A DNA stretch of 64,000 bases from Pomphorhynchus laevis (GCA_012934845.2 WNNJ02001188.1:1-64000); one strand, 5' to 3'. Positions 21,961 to 33,402 are shown, numbered from the stretch's first letter. Made by a program: numbers and translations. Notes: generated by a model from the letters alone, not told the origin.

Positions 21961-22013
21961 ACTACTAGCATCTTCAGAAAATCTGAAGATATTTTTCTGA
22001 AGATGCTAGTAGT
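21961..22013. repeat. Perfect 20-bp inverted repeat at the hammerhead-like core
   Basis: 21961-21980 (ACTACTAGCATCTTCAGAAA) is the exact reverse complement of 21994-22013. The plus-strand copy begins the CTGAAGA motif at 21997. It is probably produced by two PLE terminal sequences meeting head to head. Confidence 0.8.
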
Positions 22014-22072
22014 TACTAAATAAATAATAAATATAATAATACTAGCGAAATATCAAAATGATTTTTCTTGTC
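21997..22072 (+). ncRNA. Hammerhead-like core in a PLE terminal repeat
   Basis: CTGAAGA (fits the CUGANGA consensus) at 21997-22003 is followed by a stem-II-like pair, GCTAGTA and ACTAGC, with extra AT-rich loop sequence, then GAAA at 22047-22050 and GTC at 22070-22072. Hammerhead motifs are known in PLE terminal repeats. I cannot find a good stem I next to CTGAAGA, so activity is doubtful for this single copy. Confidence 0.35.
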
Positions 22073-22179
22073 GTTCAACTATACCTGATAGTTCCTGGAA
22101 ATTTTAAAATTTAATATAATTTATTATACAAATAAAAAATATTTTTAACAATGTGAGTTTATTAGCCTAAAATACCGAT

Positions 22180-22715
22180 TACACTTTTCAGACATGTGAA
22201 TGTTGATCAGCACTTCATTCAGTTCATGCATTAACATGTCACTGTGGCGAATACAACTTTATAAGACACAACATAGTAGTGGATGAATAGCTGAATCTTT
22301 AAAGGGTGCAAGTAAATTAGTGACAAAGGAACCCGTATTAAAACCTGTACCAGAAGGCTTTCAATTCGAGGTAGCTACAACTACACGAAATAGAGAAGCA
22401 AGAGCAGACATCAGTTGTAATGGTTTATACGGGAATATTTTGAAGCGGTCTTATTTAGACATATGTGTGTTCGACAATTTGGCTCCATCATATTCATTGG
22501 AAAGAATGAACGATCCTTTTAAATACTATGAGAATCGCAAAAATGCCAAGTATTCAGAGTGTTTTAAGAAAATTGACGAGGGATCGTTTTATCCGATGAT
22601 ATTTTCAGTAGTTGGAGGTATTGGGGAAGAAGCGAATAGGATTTTTAAACAAATGGCTAAGAAATGTCAGATAACTTGGTCGAGAAATATCTCGACATAA
22701 TAAAAAAGCTGAGAG
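22180..22715 (+). pseudogene. C-terminal nuclease fragment of an RT/restriction-like-endonuclease element
   Basis: The open frame 22320-22700 reads EPVLKPVPEGFQFEVA, RADISCNGLYGN, YLDICVFDNLAPSYS, YYENRKNAKYSECF, then FYPMIFSVVGGIGEEANRIF. The two Asp positions and the Lys of KNAKYSE fit a PD-(D/E)XK nuclease as found at the C terminus of restriction-like-endonuclease retroelements. A His/Cys region with stops precedes it. The RT part is missing. Confidence 0.65.
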
Positions 22716-22917
22716 CAAATATGTCCATTTGCATTGCTAAATTTGTGTCTTTGACAATGCGAAGAAGGCGAATTTCGAATTTCACAAAAATTTGACTTTT
22801 TACTTAACAACAAAGTGTATTGATTGAACCCATTAGATGGTAACCAATATTGTAATAACTGTTTGTCAAAAAAAATCATTAAAAATTTTTATGATTATAT
22901 TAATTATTTTATATTAA

Positions 22918-23190
22918 ATTTTAAAATTTCCAGGAACTATCAGGTATAGTTAACGATAACACAATTTTTTTGACATTTCGCTAGAAACTACTTGCATCTT
23001 AATTAATTAATTAATTTCTAAAAGTGCTAGGCCTAATTTCTGAAGATGCTTGTAGTTTCTAGCGAAATATCAAAATGAGTTTTGTTGTCGTTCAACTATA
23101 CTTGATAGTTCCTGGAAATTTTAAAATTTAATATAATTTATTATACAAATAAAAAATATTTTTAACAATGTGAGTTTATTAGCCTAAAAT
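22918..23190. repeat. Foldback repeat from PLE terminal sequences
   Basis: The arms at about 22925-23000 and 23040-23122 are inverted copies (AGGAACTATCAGGTATAGTT on the left, its complement on the right) with a short AT loop. The right flank to 23190 matches 22118-22178. It is related to the larger foldback at 21235-22118 but lacks its internal coding piece. Confidence 0.75.
23040..23089 (+). ncRNA. Second hammerhead-like core in the PLE foldback
   Basis: CTGAAGA at 23040-23046, a short stem II (GCT/AGC with an imperfect extension), GAAA at 23064-23067, a stem III hairpin (CAAAA/TTTTG, 23071-23085), then GTC at 23087-23089. The order and spacing fit CUGANGA-stem II-GAAA-stem III-GUC. Stem I is not obvious locally and could need a partner copy. 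Stem III is better here than in the 22.0 kb copy. Confidence 0.4.
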
Positions 23191-23409
23191 ATCTCGATAT
23201 GGTATAAAAGATAATGGGGCATAAATGACCATTGAAAGGAAAAGCAACGATGCAATCATTAAGCATGAAATTAGGATGACAATTTCGAAAAGCGTGTTTT
23301 GATAAAGCATACTCTTGGATATAGATCGATTTGAGATGAATAACGCATATGATGCATAAAAATAGATTATGTTACATTCGTAGATAAATTATTACATATT
23401 CTTCTATAA

Positions 23410-23935
23410 TTCATATTATTATTCTTACAAGGCTTAGCCATAAGGCTATTTTGCCTGATCACAGTTTGAATCGTTTCTGTTCTTCTTGATGATCCATGTA
23501 TTTAATAATTTTTTGAACAAATGCAGACTTCGGGCGGAACCAATTTCCTCAGGCAGAGAATTCCACATATTAAGTACCCTGTGCGACAGTCTCCAACATT
23601 TTGGATACCTACCATGCCTTGTTTTATAGACATTTTTGCTGTTACCTCTCAAAATCGATGAACGTAATGTGATCGAACCACTCGGATAACCGTCTAAACG
23701 GTGTACATACGCATACATTCCTATCAAGTCAAGAAACAAAAATTGTGATGACGTCGGTTGAATTCTTAGCAAATCTATTGTAGATGCGTAATCCACTCTC
23801 GTATTTGAACATAAACGATAACCTCGCCTTAGGACTGACTCAATGTCTGTCCTTTCTTGTTTGGTAATCGGAAAAGAAGGCTGAATTGCATACACTAAAT
23901 GCGGACGAACCATATAAATTGTCCATATCATAATT
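23410..23935 (-). mobile_element. CR1-like LINE 3' fragment
   Basis: The minus frame of 161 residues reads TKQERTDIESVLRRG, LDLIGMYAYVHRLDGYPSG, then SHRVLNMWNSLPEEI, the C-terminal region of CR1-like ORF2. The 3' end has GATCAGGCAAAATAGCC...GGCTAAGCCTTGTAAGAATAAT, identical in layout to the plus-strand copy at 33430-34200. It is 5'-truncated but the remaining frame is open. Confidence 0.8.
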
Positions 23936-24280
23936 CATATAATTTTTTATCAGAAATTATCCTTTATTTGATAAAAAAATTCTATATTTCGATAGCTCCT
24001 GCTATCATTATCAGGATTCCAATAAAATGTTTCACAATTTTTTTGATAATTTTTTATCGTGAATCAAAGTTTAAGTCCGTTTTTAAAATAATCTATCGTT
24101 CTTCACAATACTGAAGAATAATAGATGGTAAAATATATGGAATTGTAAACTGATGTAATAAAAGAATATGAAATTATTATTACATAAAATGATAATTATA
24201 ATTTTAAGCCAAATTTATATTCACTAAAATATTCCCCAGGTTGGATTATCCGTTAATATTATATAAATACCATTAAAAAG

Positions 24281-24925
24281 GATTTATTTTTACGTGTCAA
24301 AAGCGTGCTGGCGCACGCTTACATGATCACAACAAAAAAACAAATCTAAATCATGTGCCGAGAAGGTGGGTACAGAGGTGGTATTTGAATGTAATAAAGG
24401 AGGGAGCTGATTCCAGGCGAGTGGAGCGGCGACGAGGAAGGATCGAAGACCGTAGTTGTTAGAGTAATTGGGAACGTGGAGTAAGATGGAATTACGGGAA
24501 CGCAGTGATATAGAAGTGGGGTGAGTGTCGTCTAAGAAATGGAGGTTGATGAACGATGGATAGCAAACAGCGATGAGACGAAAAGTTACGAGAAGGCGGA
24601 GTTGTATGCGGACATGGATGGTGGGCCAGCAGAGTTGGACAAGATATGTGAATTTAGCAAAGCGACGGGGACGTAGGAGCACGCGAACGGCGAAGTTGAT
24701 GACGTGGTGTAGGGGTAGGATGGCGTTGTAGGGGTAGGATGATGGATTTTGGAGAATTGGCGAAAAGGCTAAGGCAGTAATTGATTTTAGGGAAAAGAAG
24801 CGATGAAAGAAGAGACATGAAGGAACGGAAGTCGATAAGAGGGCGGATAAGGTGGATACGGCTGATGATAAGGTAGGCCATGTCTAATGTTGTTGTCTGG
24901 AATATCGCCATCATGCGTGCCAAGT
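24281..24925 (-). mobile_element. L2-like LINE 3' fragment
   Basis: The minus strand encodes RT C-terminal blocks (FPKINYCLSLFANSPKSIIL, then NNYGLRSFLVAAPLAWNQLP) and ends with the family 3' tail at 24281. It is closely similar to the copies at 14513-15489 and 34490-35835. It is 5'-truncated, with a frame change near 24660-24680 and a small duplicated segment (GTAGGGGTAGGATG) near 24709-24741. Confidence 0.8.
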
Positions 24926-25048
24926 GATATTCAATATAGGAAATTATCAGGTTGAAGATCCATTTTTATTCGTTCCAAAATCAACAAGATGTTTAAAGTA
25001 TATTATCGAACCATGTATATCAGTATGGAGTTGAAGGGTTGACAGTTC

Positions 25049-26113
25049 GTGAGTAAAACAAAAGAGTGGATCAGTGATCGACTACTAACAGGGTGCTATC
25101 AAATATATAGTCAAATGTATGTCATATGCATATTCGATATCATATTTGTTGCTGATACGTCCAGAGAATTCAATGATGTTCACTCCGTTGGTTGGAGTTG
25201 TGTGGCACTTAAAGATGTAACTCGGACGAATGATCTATCGAGTGAAGATTGTCAAACTAGGCCAAGTCACGATATTGTGTCTAATCATACAAATGTTGGA
25301 AACCTGAGAGATACAACAAACACCATCCCTATACTCTCAGATGGCATGATATCGGATTTCACAATTAGTAAAATCATGTCTGGTCTGGATATGGAAACTG
25401 AGTCTGAAATGGTAACTACAAAAGAAGCTGTCAATTCTGTTGGCAAGTCACGATCCACATGGCCTACCTCACCTTCTCTCACAAAACAATCCGATAAAAA
25501 TGATATAGACTCTCATCGTATCGAAATTCTAGGCCAAGTTGCAATCGAGGGTGAACAGTTTAGAAAAGTTTTTACTGAACAGTCTAGAAAAGTTTTCAGT
25601 CAGATATTCTCTCAACGACAAACTGACCCACTAAATAGTCACAGGTCATTCTTATCCGAAAAGTCTTATAAATCTTCCCGGGATCGGTGTTTGATTATTA
25701 TGAACGTTCTTGAGTCGTCGTCTGATGTGGCTCAAACTCGAGCGGACCATGATGTTGGACAATTCCAAAAAATATTAAGAGTTATTATTTCTCTAGAATA
25801 TCCCTATATTTCAGAAGTTCGCCCTATTGCGATATTTAGGATAAGCCGTCGCAACAATCTTGAAGAACGTTCTCGTTTGATGAAAGTTGTCTTTCGTACA
25901 TCCTCAGTGGTCCGTAAGTTGTTAAAACGCAGATCTAAACTGAGACAGTCCCCATTTCGGTTGTTGACAGATATGTCTTTCGCTAAGCGTTGTCTCTGGC
26001 GTGTTGCTCGGACTGAGCTAAATGCTCGGATAGAATCTGGGGAAACTGATCTGCATATTGTAAATTTTCGGGTAGTTCGGCGTCGTCTACGATTTAGATG
26101 GCCCCCGCTATGA
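25049..26113 (+). CDS. CR1-like ORF1, open (354 residues)
   Basis: Contains a Ser/Thr/Asp-rich N-terminal half and a conserved-looking C-terminal region: CLIIMNVLESSSD, YISEVRPIAIFRISRR, RSRLMKVVFRTSSVVRKLLK and a tail of Arg-rich repeats. This matches the layout of CR1 ORF1 proteins, where a partner region with VR/RIG-like blocks binds nucleic acid. The ORF2 ATG at 26098 overlaps its end. I do not see zinc knuckles. The true start could be an internal Met, since the first residues (MSKTKEWISDRLLTG) look atypical. Confidence 0.55.
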   Translation: MSKTKEWISDRLLTGCYQIYSQMYVICIFDIIFVADTSREFNDVHSVGWSCVALKDVTRTNDLSSEDCQTRPSHDIVSNHTNVGNLRDTTNTIPILSDGMISDFTISKIMSGLDMETESEMVTTKEAVNSVGKSRSTWPTSPSLTKQSDKNDIDSHRIEILGQVAIEGEQFRKVFTEQSRKVFSQIFSQRQTDPLNSHRSFLSEKSYKSSRDRCLIIMNVLESSSDVAQTRADHDVGQFQKILRVIISLEYPYISEVRPIAIFRISRRNNLEERSRLMKVVFRTSSVVRKLLKRRSKLRQSPFRLLTDMSFAKRCLWRVARTELNARIESGETDLHIVNFRVVRRRLRFRWPPL

Positions 26114-29100
26114 AAACTTTTTCTGATAATTGTAAGATAAGACCCAATGCGCCTTATCGTAAAAACCACAAATGGCTCAAAGTTATATATTCGAACGTTC
26201 GAAGCGTTCTCAATAAGATGGATGAATTGAAGGTCATAGCCACATCTCATCATCTAAATATCATTGCCCTTAGTGAATCTTGGCTCTCTAACCTTGTTCC
26301 TGATAGCATATTTGTGGTATCATATTTAATTACTTTATCATTTTATATTTAACTTTACCTACTATTTGTAGATTCGTGAATAAAAGCCATTTATTCTCTC
26401 TGGTTATCACAATTTTATTTACGAATTGTAAATAGTTATTTGTTAGCAGCTTAGAATTTCAAACGAATAAAATGCGACGGGTTTGTTATCCTGCGTTAAT
26501 ACAGCACCGATAGCATAAAGGGATGCGTCAGTCTCTACTGTAAATGTCTTATTGAAATCAACGGGTGTTAGAGTAGCTTGAGATAATTCGTGATCTTATT
26601 ATTTCAGCTACTCTAACACCCATTGATTTCAATAAGACATTTACAGTAGAGACTGACGCATCCCTTTATGCTATCGGTGCTGTATTAACGCAGGATAACA
26701 AACCCGTCGCATTTTATTCGCATACACTTAGTAAGAGTGTCGTTGGACATTCCGCTATTGAGAAAGAGGCCCTTGTCATCGTTGAAGCATTGCGATACTG
26801 GAGGCACTATTTGTCTGGACGAACTTTCAATGTTCTAACGGATCAAAGGTCAGTTTCATTCATATTTAACAGGAATCATAAGAGTAAAATTAAAAATGAA
26901 AAAGTGCAAAGATGGCGTCTCGATCTATCTGAGTTCAAATATTGTATACTTTACCGGTCTGGAAAGTTGAATTATGCGGCCGACTCAATGTCTAGGGATA
27001 TTTGTGCTTCAAGTTGCGGTTACTTTAACAAACAGAAAGATCTCAAGCTTCTTTATGAACTTCACGCTACGCTTTGCCACCCAGGAGTCAATCGTTTGTA
27101 TCACTTCGTTTAATTGAATCAACTTCCATACAGCACTGAAGACGTTCGTTATGTTGTATCTCATTGCGTTACCTGTTCGTTGTTGAAACCAAACTTCTTC
27201 AAGCCTCCAAAAACTGCCCTCATCAGAGCGACACGACCTTTCGAAAGAATTTCACTTGACTTCAAAGGTCCTTTGCCCAGTTCATCAGGCAAGAAATATT
27301 TGCTTACAGCCGTCGATGAATATTCTCGTTATCCCTTTGGATTTGCATGCCGTGATATGTCCGCTCAAACAGTGATAAATTGCCTGCGTGGTATAGTGAC
27401 AATATTTGGTCCACCTGAATTTGTACATTTCGATCGCGGGTCATCCTTCATGTCGAAAGAATTCTCTGATTATCTTGAGAGTATTGGCACGGTATCAAGT
27501 CACTTTTTTCCGTACAATCCGTTAGGCAACGGACAGATCGAACGCTATAACGGTATATTATGGAGCGCTGTACTTTTGCGGCTTAGAGACTACAATCGTC
27601 CGGTTGCTGCTTGGGAAACGGTCCTCGCTGAAAGCCTTCAATCTATTCGAGGACTATTATGCACCTCAACTGGCTCGACACCTCATGATCGAATCTTCAA
27701 CTTCTCTAGACGCCCATTAATTAAATTCAATTTACCAGAATGGCTCCGTCGTCCCGGATCTGTATTCGTGCGAAACTTCTACAAACACGACAAATACGAC
27801 GATAAATTGCTCAAAGCTAAACTGATAAACGCGAATCCAGACACGGCTCATATCGAACTTCCATCTGGGAAAGAAGCAAATATTTCAACTCGACACCTAT
27901 CTCGTTATCCTTCAGAAACCTCCATTTACAAGGATCCAGACAGTTCGGATATTCGTAGTTCGGGATTGTCAAGGGACGGGGATGACGACTGTCAAGATAG
28001 CTTCGATAGGAACCAGCCAGACTATGAAGATGATAACAATAACGGAAAGCAATATGATGCCACTGACAATATCGATATGAACTTAAGTTTAAAGAGGACA
28101 TCAATTCCTGAGGCAAACCATCATCCCGTGACAACTAGAGAATTCTACCGACGAAGTACAAGAAGTCGAAGAAGTCCTGCATACTTCCAAAACTATCACA
28201 TGGGATGAATGTGGTATCACATTTAATTACTTTATCATTTTATATTTAACTTTACCTACTATTTGTAGATTCGTGAATAAAAGCCATTTATTCTCTCTGG
28301 TTATCACAATATTATCCATAGATGGATATAACCTGTTTCGTTGTGATCGATCTGGTCGAAGGGGGTGTAGTGCTATATTGTAGTTTAAATATTGGTGTAG
28401 TGTGCTTGCAGACGATTAGTGATGCCAATGGGATTGAGGCTTTTTACCTCAAATTGTGCCTTGATCAGATCAATTCTATGTATGTGCTAGTGTTCTATCG
28501 TCCTCCTATGGCAAGTAGCGATGGTTTAACAGAACTTAAGAAAAAATACCTAATCTTAGGAGATCTGAATATTCCCTCAATAGATTGGGAATCTTTTTCG
28601 TCTCATAGTCGCATTGCATCAGACTCGTTTAATTAAGTGTTCTATACAATAGTGGTCTGCATCAGCATGCACGTGAGGCAACCCGTTTCACTAGTCAGTC
28701 GTCTGACCAGCTAGGCATGGTCTTATCTTCGTTTAAGTCTGATAGTTCTCACATAGATTATCTTTCTGGACTGAGGATGAGCGATCATTGCGTACTTTCC
28801 TTTTCATTTAAATGCGCAAACAATGTAACGTCGGTCAGTTCCATGCAGGGTAAGCCTATGAACTTCTGGAAGGCTAATTTCGACGCAATTATCTACAGAT
28901 TGAATCTGGTTAGATGTCCAGATCCGTATATATGCGGAATTGACCAGGCTTGGTAGGTTTATAAGAGCACACTCTATAACTTACTGATATTGCATTCTCC
29001 CAAGTTTAAAACACATAGGGAAGTTTGTCCTTGGTTTGTTGTGCTTCTCCGATATCACTCACGCGCACGTAAACATGCGTGGATTTCATTTCGTTGTGGA

Positions 29101-30918
29101 CAACAATCTTATGAGTCTTTCAAACAAATTGGGAATAGATTTACCACTCTAAGAGGACAAAGCGTCGTCAGTTTAAGTAGAAGCTGAGTTCTATGGGTGG
29201 CAAGGCTCTATTCTCTTACATTCGCAAAATCAGGGGCTCGAATATTCCACTACTTTCGTTGAGGGATGATTCTCAAGGCGTGGTCACGTGTAAAAGTGTC
29301 ATGGCAAACTTATTTGCCCAGGAGTTCTCATCGATGTTTTGCTTTTCGCGACATTGTGTAGTTCTGAATCAGAAAAGTGTTCAGATGCATTCGACCGATC
29401 TAATATGTCGTTTTGTGCTAAAGATGTTTTAAAGCTTCTCTGTAAATTAAAAACAAACATCGCTGCCGGTCCGGACGAACTTCCCTCAATTCTTTTGAAT
29501 AAAGTTGCTTCTTAAATATATTCATATGTTTTCCGTATGTTTCAGTTTTCTATTCTCCAATCTTGAATTCCTTCGCGTTGGAAGAAGTCTGTTGTAGTTC
29601 CGGTGCATAAAATGGGATATCGACAAGTGTGTAAGAACTATCGCCTAGTAGCATTGACATGTATTATTTGTAAGTTGCTTGTAAAGCTAATAGTCAAAAA
29701 CATATCTTGTGATTTGGAAAGCAACGGTAAAGTCCCTGACTCACAACACGGTTTCAGATTAAATAGATCAACAATAAGTAACCTTTTGGTTTCTTCCAAC
29801 TCATGGCAGTCTTCATTAGATGAACGAGTTCAATCTGATGTACTCTTTGTAAATTTCTCTCATGCTTTTGATTCAGTCCCGCATGATCGACTCATTCACA
29901 AATTGAAGTCACTTAGTGTTTGTTCTATGTATGTCGCCTGGATTGCAAATTACTTGAGTTCGCGTTCTTTCAAAGTACGTGTAGGTGCAGATATGTCCAC
30001 CTCATAAGTTATTCATTCTGGCGTTCCACAGGGTGCTGTTATCTCCCCACTTCTTTTTATTGTTTATATCAATGATCTCCCATCTGTAATTCGTTCTGAT
30101 GTCGTAATGTATGCTGACGATGTTAAGATATGGCGGCCTATTAGAAACGGAAGGGACATTAAGATCCTTCAAGATGATCTGACATGTCTAGAAAAATGGT
30201 CAGCGGAAAATGGTTTGAGGGTTAACCCCTCTAAATGTGCGCATATGTCCATTGGTTCTTCACTAAACTCATCGTATCAGATAGGTTCGATTCAGATAGG
30301 CCGAGTGGATGAATTCAAAGATCTTGGTGTGATGATGACCAGTAGCTTAAAAACTAATGTCACACTAAATATATTTGTAATCGAGGCTATCGTATTTTAT
30401 GGATGTATTTTAAGTCTTTTGATCGGATAAGTCCATCAATGTTCAAGCGACTATTTTGCTCTTATATTCTTCCCATCCTTGAATACGGTTTACCTGTAAC
30501 TTATCCACAGACTTTAAGGGAATCCCGTGACATTGAGAACTTGTTACGTAAAGGGTCACGAATGATTCCGAATTTCTCCAATTTGAGATATGCTGAACGT
30601 TTGACATCTCTACGTGTCGGCACATTGAAATATCGCAGATAGGCCATTGATTTATCAACTGCAGTCAAAATTGTTTTCGATGGCTTTGGTGGTCTCTCTA
30701 GCTTATTATCCGTGAATGATAGACGAGAAACTCGTGGGCATGTGTGGAAATTAATAAAGCCAACTACAAGAATTCCTGTTCACCATCGATTTGCAAAGAG
30801 GGTAATTAACGGGTGGAATGCACTAAAGTGCCTTGATATCTCTAGTAGTATATCTAGTGATGCTATTAAGAAAGACATCGAAGCCGAAAGAAGGAATTTG
30901 CAGCTACTATTTGATTGA
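26098..30918 (+). pseudogene. CR1-like ORF2 remnant (endonuclease and RT), copy B
   Basis: Endonuclease: KVIYSNVRSVLNKMDELK and IIALSESWLS before the insert; YLILGDLNIPSIDWESF and RMSDHCVLSF after it. RT: NYRLVALTCIICKLL, DSQHGFRLNRSTISNLL, SHAFDSVPHDRLI, GVPQGAVISPLLFIVYINDL, and catalytic VMYADDVKIW at 30107. The C-terminal part ends NGWNALKCLDIS near 30830. Multiple stops and shifts; not functional. Confidence 0.85.
26313..28308 (+). mobile_element. Ty3-type LTR retrotransposon fossil nested in a LINE
   Basis: Two 99-bp LTRs, 26313-26411 and 28210-28308, start TGTGGTATCA and end TATCACA, and differ at only about two positions. 5-bp duplications (ATATT) lie at 26308-26312 and 28309-28313. 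Recognisable parts are an RNase H region and an integrase with an HHCC-type lead, a catalytic core (LDFKGPLPSSSGKKYLLTAV) and a C-terminal region. It is broken and incomplete, with at least two breaks. Near-identical LTRs suggest a fairly recent insertion into an already old LINE. Confidence 0.85.
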
Positions 30919-31009
30919 ATTTTTTTGTTGATGTTTTTTATTTTATTTTATCATGTTTTGTAAGACACACGAGCTTGTAGCTCATTTGCTTCTGTTTGCT
31001 ATAATAATA

Positions 31010-31830
31010 TGCCAAATCTCGATCGAATAATTACCGAAATCACAACGTGTTCAGTGCCCTTGACCTTTTCAAAGCCCATATCACCAGATACTCCGATCAG
31101 AATACGATATGACATACACCATATTTGAAGATGCTAAGAGATGATATCAATTTAAACAAATTCCTTTTAGAGTTATAAATGAGGTGGTAGTTTCTCAAAG
31201 AGTTGTGAATAAATATCGTGAAGGACAAAAACGTAAGTATGACCTTCGTTTACGTCGATAATATAACATTATGCAGGAAAGATCAATCCGAATATGATTA
31301 TTTGAAATATTTCTTGGTGTGGTACGTCGCAAACAAGCTTACATTGAATTATGATAAATGCAAATATTCATTAAGTATGAAACTACTTGATTACTTAATT
31401 GAAGATAGTGTGATCAAACCATACCCAAAGGAATACGAGTGTCTTATTAAAATACCTCCCTTGATGAACAACAGAACAAAAAAATCTGATAGTAATTCTT
31501 TCCCAGTATTTTAAATTTATCGCTCATTTTTAGAATAAGATTTCATTACTAGTTAGCAATAAGTTATTTTCCATAACACCTAAAGTCCTAAATTACTTAG
31601 AAGCTTTGAGGAATGATGTTATGGAAGCAGCAATTTATCAATGGATCCATTATTGCCATTTTCAGTGGAAACACGCGTCAAACTCACAAACTGATAATCC
31701 AGAAGATCAGACGCAAATAATTTTGTTGATCTCTATGAGAAGAGGCACGATCTCCATCAAGACTCTAACGAATATACGACTTTAGAGAAAATAAGCTCAC
31801 ACATTGGAGAGATGGGAGTATATCTTAAAC
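31010..31830 (+). mobile_element. LTR-kin RT fossil fragment
   Basis: A Ty3-type reverse transcriptase segment is recognisable by a FVYVDNI-like catalytic block and LTLNYDKCKYSLSMK, the usual block after it, with weaker RNase H-like sequence to about 31760. It is a broken, old fragment with several breaks. No terminal repeats were found. Confidence 0.6.
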
Positions 31831-32460
31831 AGTCAATGCAATTGATTCAGATGGTGCATTGCTTCAAGATTATTTTTCAGATAGAAGTCCTAAATGTGAT
31901 ACAAATAGGACAAAAAATTAAGAGCATAATCAATCATGTACATAGCGGGATTGATGCTTTTTTAAAAGTTATATGTTTCTATTATAGATGTTCAACTTCT
32001 TTTTATAAAAACCATCGTGCATTTCGTATATGCTATCCAGTTTTTTATTCAATTGTCTTAAAATATCGCACACAGATAACGCCATATAGGTCAGTTTTTT
32101 ATAGTTCCAAAACAAATCAATTGTGATTAGTTAATTAGGTAGATTTACCTGTAAAATGCATTGTGAAATCTATGAATTTAGATTATGTGATAGTTTAACG
32201 AGACTGATATACATATAATGAAAGTGACTATCTTAAGAAGTCATCGTTTATTATTGGTGTTCGCTGATTTCAATTTTTTGTGTTTATCTGACTTTTCTTT
32301 AATTTGATTCCACAAAGTTCTTGATACTCCTCTGAAAAATTTAATTCTTTCATTACTTAATCGCTAGGGTTAAACCAACGTCTGAAAGTTTCAGAGCGAA
32401 CATTTTTCTCATAAAGGGTCATCGGTTACTTGATGACACGTTATTGGAATCAGTTTTTAA
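31831..32460. other. Unassigned DNA with a decayed 113-bp repeat unit at its end
   Basis: AT-rich, no supported gene. About 32405-32460 (TTACTTGATGACACG, then ATCAGTTTTTAACTAATAT) resembles one unit of the tandem repeat at 32951-33402, which places a decayed copy on the other side of the CR1-like fragment. Confidence 0.4.
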
Positions 32461-32950
32461 CTAATATTATTGGAAAGTGTAATGAGACGAGCTTCTCGGA
32501 TGTGTTGTCAAGGAAGCTTTATTTCAAGATTAAGATGTTTGAACGTTTTATCAGTGAGGTATCGGTATCTTTTTCTTGATCTGATTACACTTTGGAAAAT
32601 TGTACATTCAGCTGATGGCTTTCCTTTGGGTGTAGTTAGATTTCGAGATAATTCGAGATTGCGAGGCCATTGTAAGATGCTTTTTAAAAAATTACCGGGT
32701 AAGCTGCGAAAATTTTACAGACTGTCTGAACGGGCAGTAGATGTTTGGAATAGTTTGCCTGAACCTATCGCTGCCATCACCAATTTCCTCGCTTTCAAAA
32801 ACAGGGTTCGACGTTGGATATACGTCCAGGCTGATTTGTCACCTTTTCTAACCTACCCATTTGGTTGATCTTTTTTCTGTATTGTGTGATCGGCTTAAAG
32901 CCTTATGGCTAAGTCTGAACTTGATAATAATAATAATAATAATAATAATA
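32461..32950 (+). mobile_element. CR1-like LINE 3' fragment ending in (AAT)n
   Basis: The 132-residue frame 32470-32868 reads ESVMRRASRMC, LFLDLITLWKIVHSADGFPLG, SERAVDVWNSLPEPI, the ORF2 C-terminus of a CR1-like LINE distinct from the 33.4 kb copy. The 3' UTR has GATCGGCTTAAAGCC...GGCTAAGTC and ends in an AAT microsatellite (about 32925-32950), a typical CR1 terminus. Confidence 0.8.
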
Positions 32951-33402
32951 TTCTCCTCTAGATTTTCAATCACTAACGTTCATTGATTATTTGATGACCT
33001 AATGTTCTTAAAATCAGTTTTGAATTAATATCCTTCTTTAGGTTTTCGATCCATTCTATTTTATTCTCCTCTAGATTTTCAATCACTAACGTTCATTGAT
33101 TATTTGATGACCCTACATTCTTAAAATCAGTTTTTAATTGATATCCTCCTTTAGGCTTCGATCCATTCTAATTTATTCTTCTCTAGGTTTAAAATCATTA
33201 ACGTTCATTGAATATTTGATGACCTCGTATTCTTAAAATCAGTTTTGAATTGATATCCTCCTTTAGGTTTTTGATCCATTCTAATTTATTCTACTCTAGG
33301 TTTTCAATCACTAACGTTCATTGATTATTTGATGACCCCATATTCGTAAAATCAGTTTTGAATGAATATCCTCCTCTAAGTTTTCGATTCATTCTAATTT
33401 GC
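32951..33402. repeat. 113-bp tandem repeat, four copies
   Basis: The landmark TTCTCCTCTA or close variants recurs at 32951, 33064, 33176 and 33289. Each unit contains AATCACTAACGTTCATTGATT, TTGATGACC and AAATCAGTTTT. The array starts directly after the (AAT)n of one CR1-like fragment and ends about 30 bp before another. No ORF. Confidence 0.85.

Larger units (their letters stand above)
21235..22178. mobile_element. Canonical Penelope-like fragment bounded by inverted repeats
   Basis: The left arm (about 21240-21330) and right arm (about 21994-22118) are inverted copies of the sequence around CTATCAGGTATAGTT. Between them, on the minus strand, lies a GIY-YIG C-terminal piece. The right flank to 22178 (TTTATTATACAAATAAAAAA and on) recurs after the second foldback at 23122-23190, so both are ends of one family. 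The arms carry a hammerhead-like core (separate entries). Confidence 0.65.
25049..30960 (+). mobile_element. CR1-like LINE copy B, interrupted by an LTR fossil
   Basis: ORF1 (25049-26113), the ORF2 endonuclease start (26098-26312), an LTR-type fossil (26313-28308), endonuclease continuation (28314-28956) and RT (29193-30918) follow in order. The LINE sequence on the two sides of the insert is continuous in sense (PDSI, then LSIDGYNLFRCDRSGRRG) and the insert is bounded by ATATT duplications. The LINE is old, with many stops, but ORF1 is still open. A closely related copy lies antisense at 63080-64000. Confidence 0.85.
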
